Source of the DNA: Enterococcus pingfangensis
GTDB taxonomy: Bacteria; Bacillota; Bacilli; Lactobacillales; Enterococcaceae
Assembly (NCBI RefSeq): GCF_005405205.1
Contig: NZ_BJDP01000006.1
Coordinates: forward strand, 1 to 64,000
Direction of reading: 5' to 3'
DNA length: 64,000 bases
Below the pieces are notes generated by a model that saw only the letters and a program-made list of their open reading frames with translations, was not told the DNA's origin and ran no database searches. Positions 34,205 through 42,108 of this stretch are shown here, piece by piece; the stretch's first letter is position 1, and every line of letters starts with the position of its first letter. The translations under genes were made by a program, and so were the position numbers.

Positions 34205-35203
34205 ATGGGAAAATACAAAATTGCAATTGTAAATTCAAGTAGTTTCGGCAAAATTTTTCATGACCAACTGGAGCAGCTTGAAAAAATCGGCGAGGTTGGC
34301 TCGTTTACGGTTGATGGAGAGATCGGCGGACGTGAATTAGCGGAGTTGTTACAAGGGTACAATATCATTATTGCGAGTGTCACACCATTTTTTACTCAGG
34401 AATTTTTTGATCATAAAGATGAACTTATTTTAATTACAAGACATGGTATTGGCTACAACAATATTGATATTGAAGCAGCGCGCAAGCATGACACTCTTGT
34501 TTCGATAATTCCAGCTTTAGTTGAACGAGATGCAGTAGCAGAAAATAATGTTACTAATCTGTTGGCACTTTTAAGAAAAACGGTTGAAGCCAATCAAAGT
34601 GTCAAAAATGATAAGTGGGAAGATCGAGCAAATTTTGTTGGTCGGACACTTTTCAACAAAACAGTTGGTGTCATCGGTGTGGGGAATACCGGAAGTTGTG
34701 TAGTAGAGATTTTGCGCAACGGATTTCGTTGCAACGTCTTAGCCTACGATCCGTATAAATCAGCTTTGAACATCGAAAGTCACGGAGCTAAGAAAGTTGA
34801 TTTGCCACAACTATTAAAAGAAGCAGACATTATTTGTCTTAGCGCCAGCCTCAATGAAGAAAATTATCATATGATCTCTACTGAAGAAATCGCGCAGATG
34901 AAAGACAATGTCTACCTATCTAATAGCGCTCGCGGCGCGTTACTTGATGAAGAAGCAATTGTTACCGCTTTAAAATCAGGAAAAATCGCAGGGTTAGCAA
35001 CCGATGTTTTAGAAGAAGAACCAGGTCGTAAAGAACATCCTTATCTGGCTTTTAGTAATGTAGTCATGACGCCACATACTTCAGCTTACACGATGGAATG
35101 TTTACAGGAAATGGGTGCAAAATGTCTTCGCGATGTTGAAGATGTTGTCGCTGGAAAAATTCCTGAACGATCAGTCCAAGCAGAAAGTACACAGGTTAGA
35201 TAG
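34205..35203 (+). CDS. D-isomer-specific 2-hydroxyacid dehydrogenase
   Basis: NAD(P)-dependent enzyme of the phosphoglycerate/D-lactate dehydrogenase family. Nucleotide-binding GVIGVGNTGSCVVEIL is near residue 157. Catalytic Arg is in NSARGALLDEE, Glu in LEEEPG and His in MTPHTSAYT. 332 residues. First gene of the operon; AAAGGAG precedes the ATG, and the next gene follows after 14 nt. With KDPG aldolase in the operon, a 2-oxo or 2-hydroxy acid sugar is the likely substrate (inference). Confidence 0.88.
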   Translation: MGKYKIAIVNSSSFGKIFHDQLEQLEKIGEVGSFTVDGEIGGRELAELLQGYNIIIASVTPFFTQEFFDHKDELILITRHGIGYNNIDIEAARKHDTLVSIIPALVERDAVAENNVTNLLALLRKTVEANQSVKNDKWEDRANFVGRTLFNKTVGVIGVGNTGSCVVEILRNGFRCNVLAYDPYKSALNIESHGAKKVDLPQLLKEADIICLSASLNEENYHMISTEEIAQMKDNVYLSNSARGALLDEEAIVTALKSGKIAGLATDVLEEEPGRKEHPYLAFSNVVMTPHTSAYTMECLQEMGAKCLRDVEDVVAGKIPERSVQAESTQVR

Positions 35204-35217
35204 AAAGGAGGGCTAAG

Positions 35218-36321
35218 ATGTTAACAGATTTAAAGGTTAAAGTTGGTCCCCAATTTTATCGCTATCATGTCGGTGCGATCGATTTTGTACCAGATGTTTT
35301 GCAGGAATTCTCAGCCAAAAATATTTTAGTTGTTCATGGTCAGATCTCTTATGAAAAAGCGAAACCGTATCTGAGTTTTTTAAAGCAAGCAGAGTATAAC
35401 TTTCATTTTTTACAATATACAGGTGAATGCAGTTACTACGGAGCGGAAAGAGTCGCTGAGGTAGTGCGGGAAAATCAAATCGATTTCATTATCGGAGTCG
35501 GCGGAGGAAAACTGGCTGATTTAGTTGGTTACGCTGCTCATACGATGAACGTGAATTTCGGTGTGATCCCGACATTAGCTAGTAATTGTGCTCCTTGGAC
35601 ACCGCTGTCAGTGATGTATAAGGAAAATGGAGAATCAGAAGGAAAAAGTGAGCATTTCTTGCGGCAAGCAGCTTTTTTCATTACGGATCCAGAATTAGTC
35701 GTTGATGCACCGGTGAATTATTTTATCGCTGGACTCGCAGATACGATCGCCAAATGGTATGAGTCAGATGCTATTTTACAGCAAGCCCATTTGAAAAATG
35801 AACCTTTCTTGCAATTAGCCGGTTATACTTCAGAACTTTGTAAGGCAGCGATTTTAAATAATTCTGCTAAAGCGATCAAAGATATGAAAGCTGGCGAAGC
35901 AACCGAAGAATTTGTTCATCTATCAGAAATTATTTTTGCAGTTGCTGGTTTAGTTGGCGGTTTAGGCGATAAGTATGCTAGAAATGCGATTGCTCATGCG
36001 ATGCATGATGGGATGAGCAAATACATTCCTGCAAGTCATCGTTTCTTGCATGGCGAAAAAGTTGCTTATGGTATTTTTTATCAATTAGCGGTCGAGAAAA
36101 AATGGGAGCAGATTACTGCATTGATCCCATTTTATCAAGAATTAGATTTGCCGATGTCATTAACTCAGATGCAGCTCTTGCAAGAAGATGAAACAGTGAT
36201 TGATCAAATCGTAGCTTTTATGGACTCAAAGGATAAGGTCCATTTGCTGCCGATCCCAATCACTACGGATTTATTGAAGGAATCGATTTTTGCGTTAGAA
36301 GACTACATCAACAAAAAATAA
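35218..36321 (+). CDS. Iron/zinc-containing alcohol dehydrogenase, glycerol dehydrogenase type
   Basis: Group III metal-dependent dehydrogenase. NAD-binding GVGGGKLADLVG is near residue 94. Metal ligands are the Asp in AGLADTIAKWYE and the His residues in AIAHAMHDG and FLHGEKVAYG. 367 residues as in GldA. AAAGGAGGG precedes ATG. Position before a PTS suggests reduction or oxidation of an uptake product or of glyceraldehyde; the substrate is not determined. Confidence 0.87.
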   Translation: MLTDLKVKVGPQFYRYHVGAIDFVPDVLQEFSAKNILVVHGQISYEKAKPYLSFLKQAEYNFHFLQYTGECSYYGAERVAEVVRENQIDFIIGVGGGKLADLVGYAAHTMNVNFGVIPTLASNCAPWTPLSVMYKENGESEGKSEHFLRQAAFFITDPELVVDAPVNYFIAGLADTIAKWYESDAILQQAHLKNEPFLQLAGYTSELCKAAILNNSAKAIKDMKAGEATEEFVHLSEIIFAVAGLVGGLGDKYARNAIAHAMHDGMSKYIPASHRFLHGEKVAYGIFYQLAVEKKWEQITALIPFYQELDLPMSLTQMQLLQEDETVIDQIVAFMDSKDKVHLLPIPITTDLLKESIFALEDYINKK

Positions 36322-36417
36322 AAATCAAATCATCGTGTCAGTTCAGAGGAAGAATAAACAAATATTAAGCCTATTCGATACGAAAATAGGTACATTAATA
36401 GGAATTAGGAGGAGCTT

Positions 36418-37260
36418 ATGGATACTTTAAGTGTAATGCAGAGTCTGTTGATTGCTTTATGGGTCGCTGCGGTAATGTCACGCTGGCTAGGAGGAGGAGC
36501 AACGTTAACTTTACGTTTTTCACCTCTTATGACTGGTTTGGTCGTAGGGATCATCATGGGAGACGTTGCTCAAGCAATGATCGTAACTGCCGCTTTGCAA
36601 ATGATTTATATGGGTGTATTCTCACCAGGCGGATCAATGCCAGCTGAACCATCAATCGCTGCGGCGATCGCAGTTCCAGTAGCATTGTTAGGAAACTTAA
36701 AACCAGAAGCGGCGATCGCAGTTGCCGTGCCCGTTGGTTTACTAGGAAGCTATTTGTATCAATTCCGTTTCTTTATCAATACATTCTTAGGGAAGTATAC
36801 AGATAAAGCAGTCGAAGATTTGAATACAAAAGCAATCAAACGCTCAATCATTTTATATCCAACAATTGCTTCATTTGTTTTATTTGTCCCCTTAGTATTT
36901 ATTGCTCTTTATTTAGGCGCACCGATTATTGCAGATGTCATCAATGCGCTCGAAGGAACAGTGGTCATTCATATTCTTGAAGTAGTAGGTGGCGGATTAG
37001 CTGCTATCGGTATTGCAACTACTGTGTATGTTATCGGTCGAAAAGATTACATGGTCTTTTTCTTCCTAGCTTATTTCATGAGTGTAGTATTTAAATCCCT
37101 TGAAATCACAATGGTTACTTACGCAATCTTTGGGATTGTAATTGCATTGATCTTCGTTCAGTCACAAAAAGGCAAAGGATCTGTTCCTGCAGCTGAATCA
37201 GCAAGCAGTGGTTCATCCGCAACCTTTGATGATGACGATGATTATGATGACGGATTTTAA
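36418..37260 (+). CDS. PTS mannose/sorbose-family IIC component
   Basis: Membrane channel subunit of an EII of the mannose-fructose-sorbose class. About nine hydrophobic segments; LMTGLVVGIIMGDVAQAMI and PGGSMPAEPSIAAAIAVP are family hallmarks. 280 residues including a Ser-rich linker and a strongly acidic end (FDDDDDYDDGF). AGGAGG precedes ATG. IID and IIB follow in order. Confidence 0.93.
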   Translation: MDTLSVMQSLLIALWVAAVMSRWLGGGATLTLRFSPLMTGLVVGIIMGDVAQAMIVTAALQMIYMGVFSPGGSMPAEPSIAAAIAVPVALLGNLKPEAAIAVAVPVGLLGSYLYQFRFFINTFLGKYTDKAVEDLNTKAIKRSIILYPTIASFVLFVPLVFIALYLGAPIIADVINALEGTVVIHILEVVGGGLAAIGIATTVYVIGRKDYMVFFFLAYFMSVVFKSLEITMVTYAIFGIVIALIFVQSQKGKGSVPAAESASSGSSATFDDDDDYDDGF

Positions 37261-37285
37261 TAAACTAAACTAGGAGGGAAAAAAT

Positions 37286-38158
37286 ATGACTGAAGTATCA
37301 AATACACAAACAACAGCGAATAAAAGCTTAGCACCTGAAGAAATTACTAGCAAAGATGTTACTAAAGCGTATCTAAGATGGCATTTCGCCAATGAAATTC
37401 CTCACTCTTTTGAACGCTACTTGGCACCATCATTACTGTATGCAATGTTGCCAATCTTGAAAAAATTATATAAAAACGACGATGATTTAAAAGCTGCATA
37501 CAAGCGTCAACTACTCTTTTTCAATACGCAATTAAGTTGGGGTGGCGGTGTCATCACAGGTCTGATGTCTTCAATGGAACAACAACGTGCCCAAGAAGAG
37601 TACGAAAAGAAAGAAATCTTGATGCAAGATGATTTAATGTATAACACCAAAGCTGGTTTGATGGGAGCATTGGCTGGTATCGGTGATGCGATCGACTCAG
37701 GGACTGTTCAATATATCTTTATCGCGATCGCAGTGCCTTGGGCGCAACAAGGAAGTGCATTAGGAGCGTTGTTCCCATTTGTCTTCTTCGCACTTTACCA
37801 AGCAGCACTAGGAGTGTTCTTCGCAAAACAATCCTTTACTATGGGACGAAATGCAACTGGTTTGATGCAAAGTACAGGTGTTCAAACAGCCATCGAGGCG
37901 CTTTCAGTATTGGGGCTGTTCATGATGGGAATCTTGGCAGGAAACTATGTAAAAGTCGAATCGACATTGAAGTTTGCGATCTCAGGACGGGAGTTCGTTA
38001 TTCAAGAAATTCTTGATCAGATCGTACCTGGACTATTACCTTTAGCAGTTGTTATGGGTGTTTACTGGTTCTATACCAAGAAAGGGCTGAAAGTTACACA
38101 AGCCTTACTATGGTTGACCTTGATTTTAATTATTTTAGCTGGAATCGGAATCTTATAA
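37286..38158 (+). CDS. PTS mannose/sorbose-family IID component
   Basis: Second membrane subunit. The N-terminal half is cytoplasmic with FFNTQLSWGGGVITGLMSSMEQQ, the usual IID motif. Several hydrophobic segments follow (residues 120-200 and 250-288), with GIGDAIDSGTVQYIF between. 290 residues. AGGAGGG lies 8-9 nt before ATG. It follows IIC by 25 nt. Confidence 0.93.
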   Translation: MTEVSNTQTTANKSLAPEEITSKDVTKAYLRWHFANEIPHSFERYLAPSLLYAMLPILKKLYKNDDDLKAAYKRQLLFFNTQLSWGGGVITGLMSSMEQQRAQEEYEKKEILMQDDLMYNTKAGLMGALAGIGDAIDSGTVQYIFIAIAVPWAQQGSALGALFPFVFFALYQAALGVFFAKQSFTMGRNATGLMQSTGVQTAIEALSVLGLFMMGILAGNYVKVESTLKFAISGREFVIQEILDQIVPGLLPLAVVMGVYWFYTKKGLKVTQALLWLTLILIILAGIGIL

Positions 38159-38179
38159 TTTTGAAAGGAAGTGTTTAAA

Positions 38180-38686
38180 ATGGGCGAAATTAATTTAGCT
38201 CGTGTGGACGAACGTTTGATCCACGGTCAAGTAATGGTAACTTTATCACAAAAAAGTGGAGTAAATTCAATCTTCGTTGTAGACGAAGTCGTAGCGAAAG
38301 ATAAATTCATGCGTGATTTATATAAAAATGCCGGTAGCCGAACTGGACAAAAAACAATCGTCATCACACCAGAAAAAGCAAAATTTTATTGGGATGAATT
38401 CAAATTCAAAGAATATAACTGCATCCTGATTACGAAAACGGTCGGTGTGATTTATGATCTTGTGAAACACGGAGTGCCAATGAAGGAATTGAACATTGGC
38501 GGTATCGCCCAAAAAGATCCTGAAAAAGATATTTTGGTGACAAAATCTGTTTACTTAAACAAAGAAGACGCAGAAAAATTAAAAGATTTGAATGAAAATT
38601 ACGGCGTGGAAAACATCTATTTCCAAGCAACACCTTCTGCACCGAAATCTAGCTTAAAAGATGTCTTGAAACAATTCGGCCTATAA
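38180..38686 (+). CDS. PTS mannose/sorbose-family IIB component
   Basis: Cytoplasmic phosphocarrier that passes phosphate from IIA to the incoming sugar. His15 in RVDERLIHGQV is the phosphorylation site. LNIGGIAQK and VYLNKEDAEKL are conserved. 168 residues. ATG 38180 has AAAGGAAG 9 nt upstream; an in-frame GTG at 38171 lies within it. Confidence 0.94.
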   Translation: MGEINLARVDERLIHGQVMVTLSQKSGVNSIFVVDEVVAKDKFMRDLYKNAGSRTGQKTIVITPEKAKFYWDEFKFKEYNCILITKTVGVIYDLVKHGVPMKELNIGGIAQKDPEKDILVTKSVYLNKEDAEKLKDLNENYGVENIYFQATPSAPKSSLKDVLKQFGL

Positions 38687-38719
38687 AATTAATTGGAAAA
38701 ACTAAGGAGGGGAGAACAG

Positions 38720-39592
38720 ATGGAGCAGACGGAGGTATTTAAAGATTGGCTGTTTCGTTACCAATACGTTTACCGCTTGCGGCGAACGGAAAAAAGCAAA
38801 AAGCGATTTCTAACAGCTTTGGTGACAGATATTGCTAAAATGCGGGAAGATGTTCGCGTGATCGAATACGACCAGCAGAAGAAATATGCATCGCGAAATG
38901 TTTATGTCGGGAATATTAAACAAGCAGACAAAGTGATCTGCACCTTCTATGATACTCCTCCTGAAAGTATAGGTTCTTATCAATTGTTTGACCGCAAAGA
39001 TCAGTCAAAGAAGACGACGACCTTTATTTTAGCTAGTACGATTTTGACGATTCTTTTGGGTGTGATCGGAACATTGATCTATATGCGGATCTCACCGAAC
39101 TCGTTTCAGTTTAATTCTATCGGCACGTTAAGTATCATTGTGATCTATGCAGGCTATTTTGCTTTGCTGGGCAAAGTAACTAAAGGTTTGTCCAATCGAA
39201 AAACCTTAGTACGGAACACTTCATCGATCTTGGCGATGCTGAAAATAATTGCGGAAAATAAGCAAAAAAATGTTGCGTACGCTTTTTTAGATGAAGGTAG
39301 TTACGGCAGCAAAGGATTAGACGAATTACAAAAACAAGTCAAAAGAAGCAGTAAAATCTACTATTTAGATAGTGTGGGAGCGTCAGCGCCTTTGCATTTA
39401 TTAGGAGAATTGCCAAACAATAAAAAACTCGACGAAACGATCGAGTACCAAGCAGCCGATCAAAAGGTGAGCTATCTTTTTAGTGCACACAAAGATCAAG
39501 CCGGTTCAGCTTTTTATCTGAATTCAGCGGATTTAAAAGAGAAGCACTTGAATATGGAAAATATCGCTGCTGTAACTAATTTGTTTCAGTAA
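38720..39592 (+). CDS. Membrane protein with remote M28-peptidase resemblance, within the PTS operon
   Basis: 290 residues with two adjacent membrane segments (about 101-122 and 133-152), placing both ends on the same side, probably the cytoplasm. VICTFYDTPPES (72-83) and AYAFLDEGSYGSKG (186-199) resemble the HYDSP and D-x-E-E-x-G-x-x-GS motifs of M28 aminopeptidases, but the first zinc His is replaced by Phe and the paired Glu is incomplete. It is therefore likely inactive or repurposed. It sits between IIB and IIA, 33 and 18 nt from them, with AAGGAGG before ATG. I know of no function. Confidence 0.55.
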   Translation: MEQTEVFKDWLFRYQYVYRLRRTEKSKKRFLTALVTDIAKMREDVRVIEYDQQKKYASRNVYVGNIKQADKVICTFYDTPPESIGSYQLFDRKDQSKKTTTFILASTILTILLGVIGTLIYMRISPNSFQFNSIGTLSIIVIYAGYFALLGKVTKGLSNRKTLVRNTSSILAMLKIIAENKQKNVAYAFLDEGSYGSKGLDELQKQVKRSSKIYYLDSVGASAPLHLLGELPNNKKLDETIEYQAADQKVSYLFSAHKDQAGSAFYLNSADLKEKHLNMENIAAVTNLFQ

Positions 39593-39610
39593 GAGAAGCG
39601 GAGGGTATGT

Positions 39611-40054
39611 ATGTTAGGAATTGTAATCGCCACTCATGGGAAATTAAGTGATGGCTTAAAAGACGCTGCAGAAGTGATCGTCGGAACAACGAATAATATC
39701 GCTACAGTCAATTTAAATCCTGGCGACGATGTCCAAAATTTGGGACAAAAAATTGAAACGGCCGTTAAAGAAGTCGATAAAGATGCTGGAGTCATCGTTT
39801 TGACTGATTTAGTAAGTGCCAGCCCATACAACCAATCAGTGTTGATCACTAATGGTTTAGCGCCAGAACTTCAAGCAAACGTTTATATAATCGGTGGGGT
39901 CAATCTGCCAATGTTATTAGAAACAATCAACCATCAAATTTTGAGTACACCGGTTGAAGAAATTGCAGCTGCTGTAATCGACCAAGGAAAAAATAGTTTA
40001 GATGTTTGGCATTTCTCAGAAACGGATGAAGATGACGACGAGGATGATTTTTAG
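39611..40054 (+). CDS. PTS mannose/sorbose-family IIA component
   Basis: Cytoplasmic phosphocarrier receiving phosphate from HPr. His9 in [12 protein letters not shown] is the phosphorylation site. [11 protein letters not shown] and [10 protein letters not shown] are conserved. 147 residues, including an acidic C-terminal tail (DEDDDEDDF) similar in composition to that of IIC. GCGGAGGG precedes ATG. Encoded separately from IIB, which is the sorbose-like arrangement. Confidence 0.92.
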   Translation: MLGIVIATHGKLSDGLKDAAEVIVGTTNNIATVNLNPGDDVQNLGQKIETAVKEVDKDAGVIVLTDLVSASPYNQSVLITNGLAPELQANVYIIGGVNLPMLLETINHQILSTPVEEIAAAVIDQGKNSLDVWHFSETDEDDDEDDF

Positions 40055-40072
40055 AAAAGGGAGGCTAAACCA

Positions 40073-41140
40073 ATGAAGTGGGGCTTTAGATGGTATGGAG
40101 AAAAAGGCGACTCCATTTCCTTAAACAATATTCGACAAATCCCAGGAATCAACGGTGTTGTCGGAACATTGCTGAATAAACTTCCAGGAGATGTCTGGGA
40201 AGTTTCAGAGATTCGTGAATTAAAAGAATCAATTGAAAAAGAAAACTTAGAGTTACTAGGCATTGAAAGTGTTGCAATTCATGACGCGATCAAAGCCGGA
40301 ACAGCTGAGCGTGATCATTATATCGATAACTATATCCAAACAATCAGAAACTTGTCTGAATGCGGCGTTCATTTGATCTGTTATAGTTTCAAACCGATTT
40401 TCGGCTGGGCTAAAACAACATTGAATTATGAAAATGAAGATGGCAGTCTAGCTTTATTATACGATCAAGCAGTGGTCGATAACATGGAACCAGGCGATAT
40501 GTATAAATTGATCAGCAGTCAGTCTAAAGGTTTCCAACTTTCCGGTTGGGAAGAAGAACGCTTGAACAAATTCAATTCTTTAGTCGAGATGTATGATGGC
40601 GTGACAGAAGAAGTTCTATTTGATAACTTAAAATATTTCCTTGAACGAATCATTCCAGTTTGTGAAGAAACGGATGTAAAAATGGGGATCCATCCGGATG
40701 ATCCACCTTGGGAAATTTTTGGCTTCCCACGGATCACTAAAAATTTAGCAGATCTAAAACGAATCATCAGCATGGTCGATTCGCCATATAACGGCGTGAC
40801 CTTGTGTACCGGTGCGTTAGGTGCAGATCCTGACAATGATATGGTTGAGATCATTCATGCTGTAGGAGATCGGATCAACTTTGTTCATTTCCGCAACGTA
40901 GAATTTTTAGGTTACCGCAAGTTCAAAGAGACGGCTCACTTATCGACAGAAGGATCGCTTGATATGTATGCGATCATGGAAGCATTGATCGAAGTCGGCT
41001 TTGACGGTGTAGTTCGTCCAGACCATGGTCGGACACTTTGGGGAGAAGTCGCTAGACCAGGCTACGGTCTGTATGATCGAGCAATGGGGATTACTTACAT
41101 GCAGGGATTGCACGAAGCAATCACAAAAAGTAAAAAATAG
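40073..41140 (+). CDS. uxuA: Mannonate dehydratase-like enzyme
   Basis: Fe/Mn-dependent TIM-barrel enzyme that in known members dehydrates D-mannonate to 2-keto-3-deoxygluconate. Metal-ligand regions are intact: MGIHPDDPPWEIFGFPRI, GVTLCTGALG, NFVHFRNV and RPDHGRTLWGE. 355 residues. AGGGAGG precedes ATG. Because the operon has a PTS and no KDG kinase, it may use a 6-phosphorylated substrate here and yield KDPG directly (inference). Confidence 0.88.
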   Translation: MKWGFRWYGEKGDSISLNNIRQIPGINGVVGTLLNKLPGDVWEVSEIRELKESIEKENLELLGIESVAIHDAIKAGTAERDHYIDNYIQTIRNLSECGVHLICYSFKPIFGWAKTTLNYENEDGSLALLYDQAVVDNMEPGDMYKLISSQSKGFQLSGWEEERLNKFNSLVEMYDGVTEEVLFDNLKYFLERIIPVCEETDVKMGIHPDDPPWEIFGFPRITKNLADLKRIISMVDSPYNGVTLCTGALGADPDNDMVEIIHAVGDRINFVHFRNVEFLGYRKFKETAHLSTEGSLDMYAIMEALIEVGFDGVVRPDHGRTLWGEVARPGYGLYDRAMGITYMQGLHEAITKSKK

Positions 41141-41166
41141 CGTTGTGTAGAAAGCGAGAGAAAAAA

Positions 41167-41805
41167 ATGTCAGTAAATATGAATCATCCAGTTTATGAAC
41201 AGTTAGCGAAAACAAAATTATTGCCGCTTTATACTGCGACTGATTTGGACTACTTAGCTAAAGTAGAAGAGATTTTGTTAGAAAATGACGTTCCATTGAT
41301 CGAAGTGACTTTCCGCAGCGATTTAGCCAATGCAGCAATCAAACAGTTATCAGCATCTGGCAAGTTGATGGTCGGCGCTGGGACGGTTCGAACACTAGCA
41401 GAAGCCAAAAGTGCCATTGAAAATGGAGCGAAATTCGTTGTTTCTCCAGCCGTTGTTCCTGACGTGATCGAATATTGTTTAGAACATGAGATTCCTGTTT
41501 TTCCTGGAACTGCAACACCAAGAGATATCCAATCGGCAGCAGAATATGGCATCAAAGTAGTGAAGTTTTTCCCGGCAGATATTTATGGCGGACTGAAAGC
41601 AATCAATGCTCTGAGCGGCCCATTCTATGACATCAACTTTTTGCCAACTGGTGGGATCAACGAAGACAATTTCGTAGAATATCTTGAAAATCCGCACGTT
41701 ATGGGTGTAGGAGGCTCCTTCATCTTATCTGAGCAAATAGTCAAAGAAGATAATGGTAAACGAATGAGTCAAATCCTACGATCATTAGTTGAAAAAATCA
41801 AGTAG
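41167..41805 (+). CDS. eda: KDPG/KHG aldolase
   Basis: Class I aldolase splitting 2-keto-3-deoxy-6-phosphogluconate into pyruvate and glyceraldehyde-3-phosphate. Catalytic Glu46 (LIEVTFRS) and Schiff-base Lys133 (KVVKFFPAD) are at the same places as in E. coli Eda. GAGTVRT and PTGGIN are conserved. 212 residues. ATG 41167 is taken over an earlier frame because of AAGCGAGAG 8 nt upstream. Last gene of the operon, closed by a terminator. Confidence 0.94.
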   Translation: MSVNMNHPVYEQLAKTKLLPLYTATDLDYLAKVEEILLENDVPLIEVTFRSDLANAAIKQLSASGKLMVGAGTVRTLAEAKSAIENGAKFVVSPAVVPDVIEYCLEHEIPVFPGTATPRDIQSAAEYGIKVVKFFPADIYGGLKAINALSGPFYDINFLPTGGINEDNFVEYLENPHVMGVGGSFILSEQIVKEDNGKRMSQILRSLVEKIK

Positions 41806-41814
41806 TTAATAAGA

Positions 41815-41846
41815 AAGTATGCGGCGCTGAAAAGCGTCGCATACTT
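41815..41846 (+). terminator. Terminator of the PTS operon
   Basis: 14-bp stem (41815-41828 with 41833-41846, one wobble), AAAA loop, T run. From here to 42062 I see no gene, only a T-run-less hairpin (GTTGATAGAAAA/TTTTCTATCAAC, 42000-42032). Confidence 0.85.
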
Positions 41847-42062
41847 TTTGTATCAGGAAATGATTGAACATGCAATCAAAAGCGCTCTCTTTGAAGGTGA
41901 CGCGCCTTCTAATGGGTATTAGAAGAAACAAACAAGAAGGACTAAAGGTGTTTAACGAGGAAATCTACGCTGCTTCTTTGATTTCAGACAAACAAAAATG
42001 TTGATAGAAAAGTCTAGCTGATTTTCTATCAACCCAGATTAGTATAGGAAATTGAATCCAGC

Positions 42063-42102
42063 AAAAAAGCATCAGGAGATTCTTATCTCCTGATGCTTTT
42101 TT
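42063..42102 (-). terminator. Terminator of the phosphoketolase gene
   Basis: 18-bp perfect stem (42063-42080 with 42085-42102), 4-nt loop, A/T runs on both sides. Confidence 0.9.
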
Positions 42103-42108
42103 TGAGTA

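Noticed and set aside
42000-42033. Hairpin GTTGATAGAAAA/TTTTCTATCAAC as a terminator
   Set aside because: There is no T run on either side and better terminators flank it on both sides.
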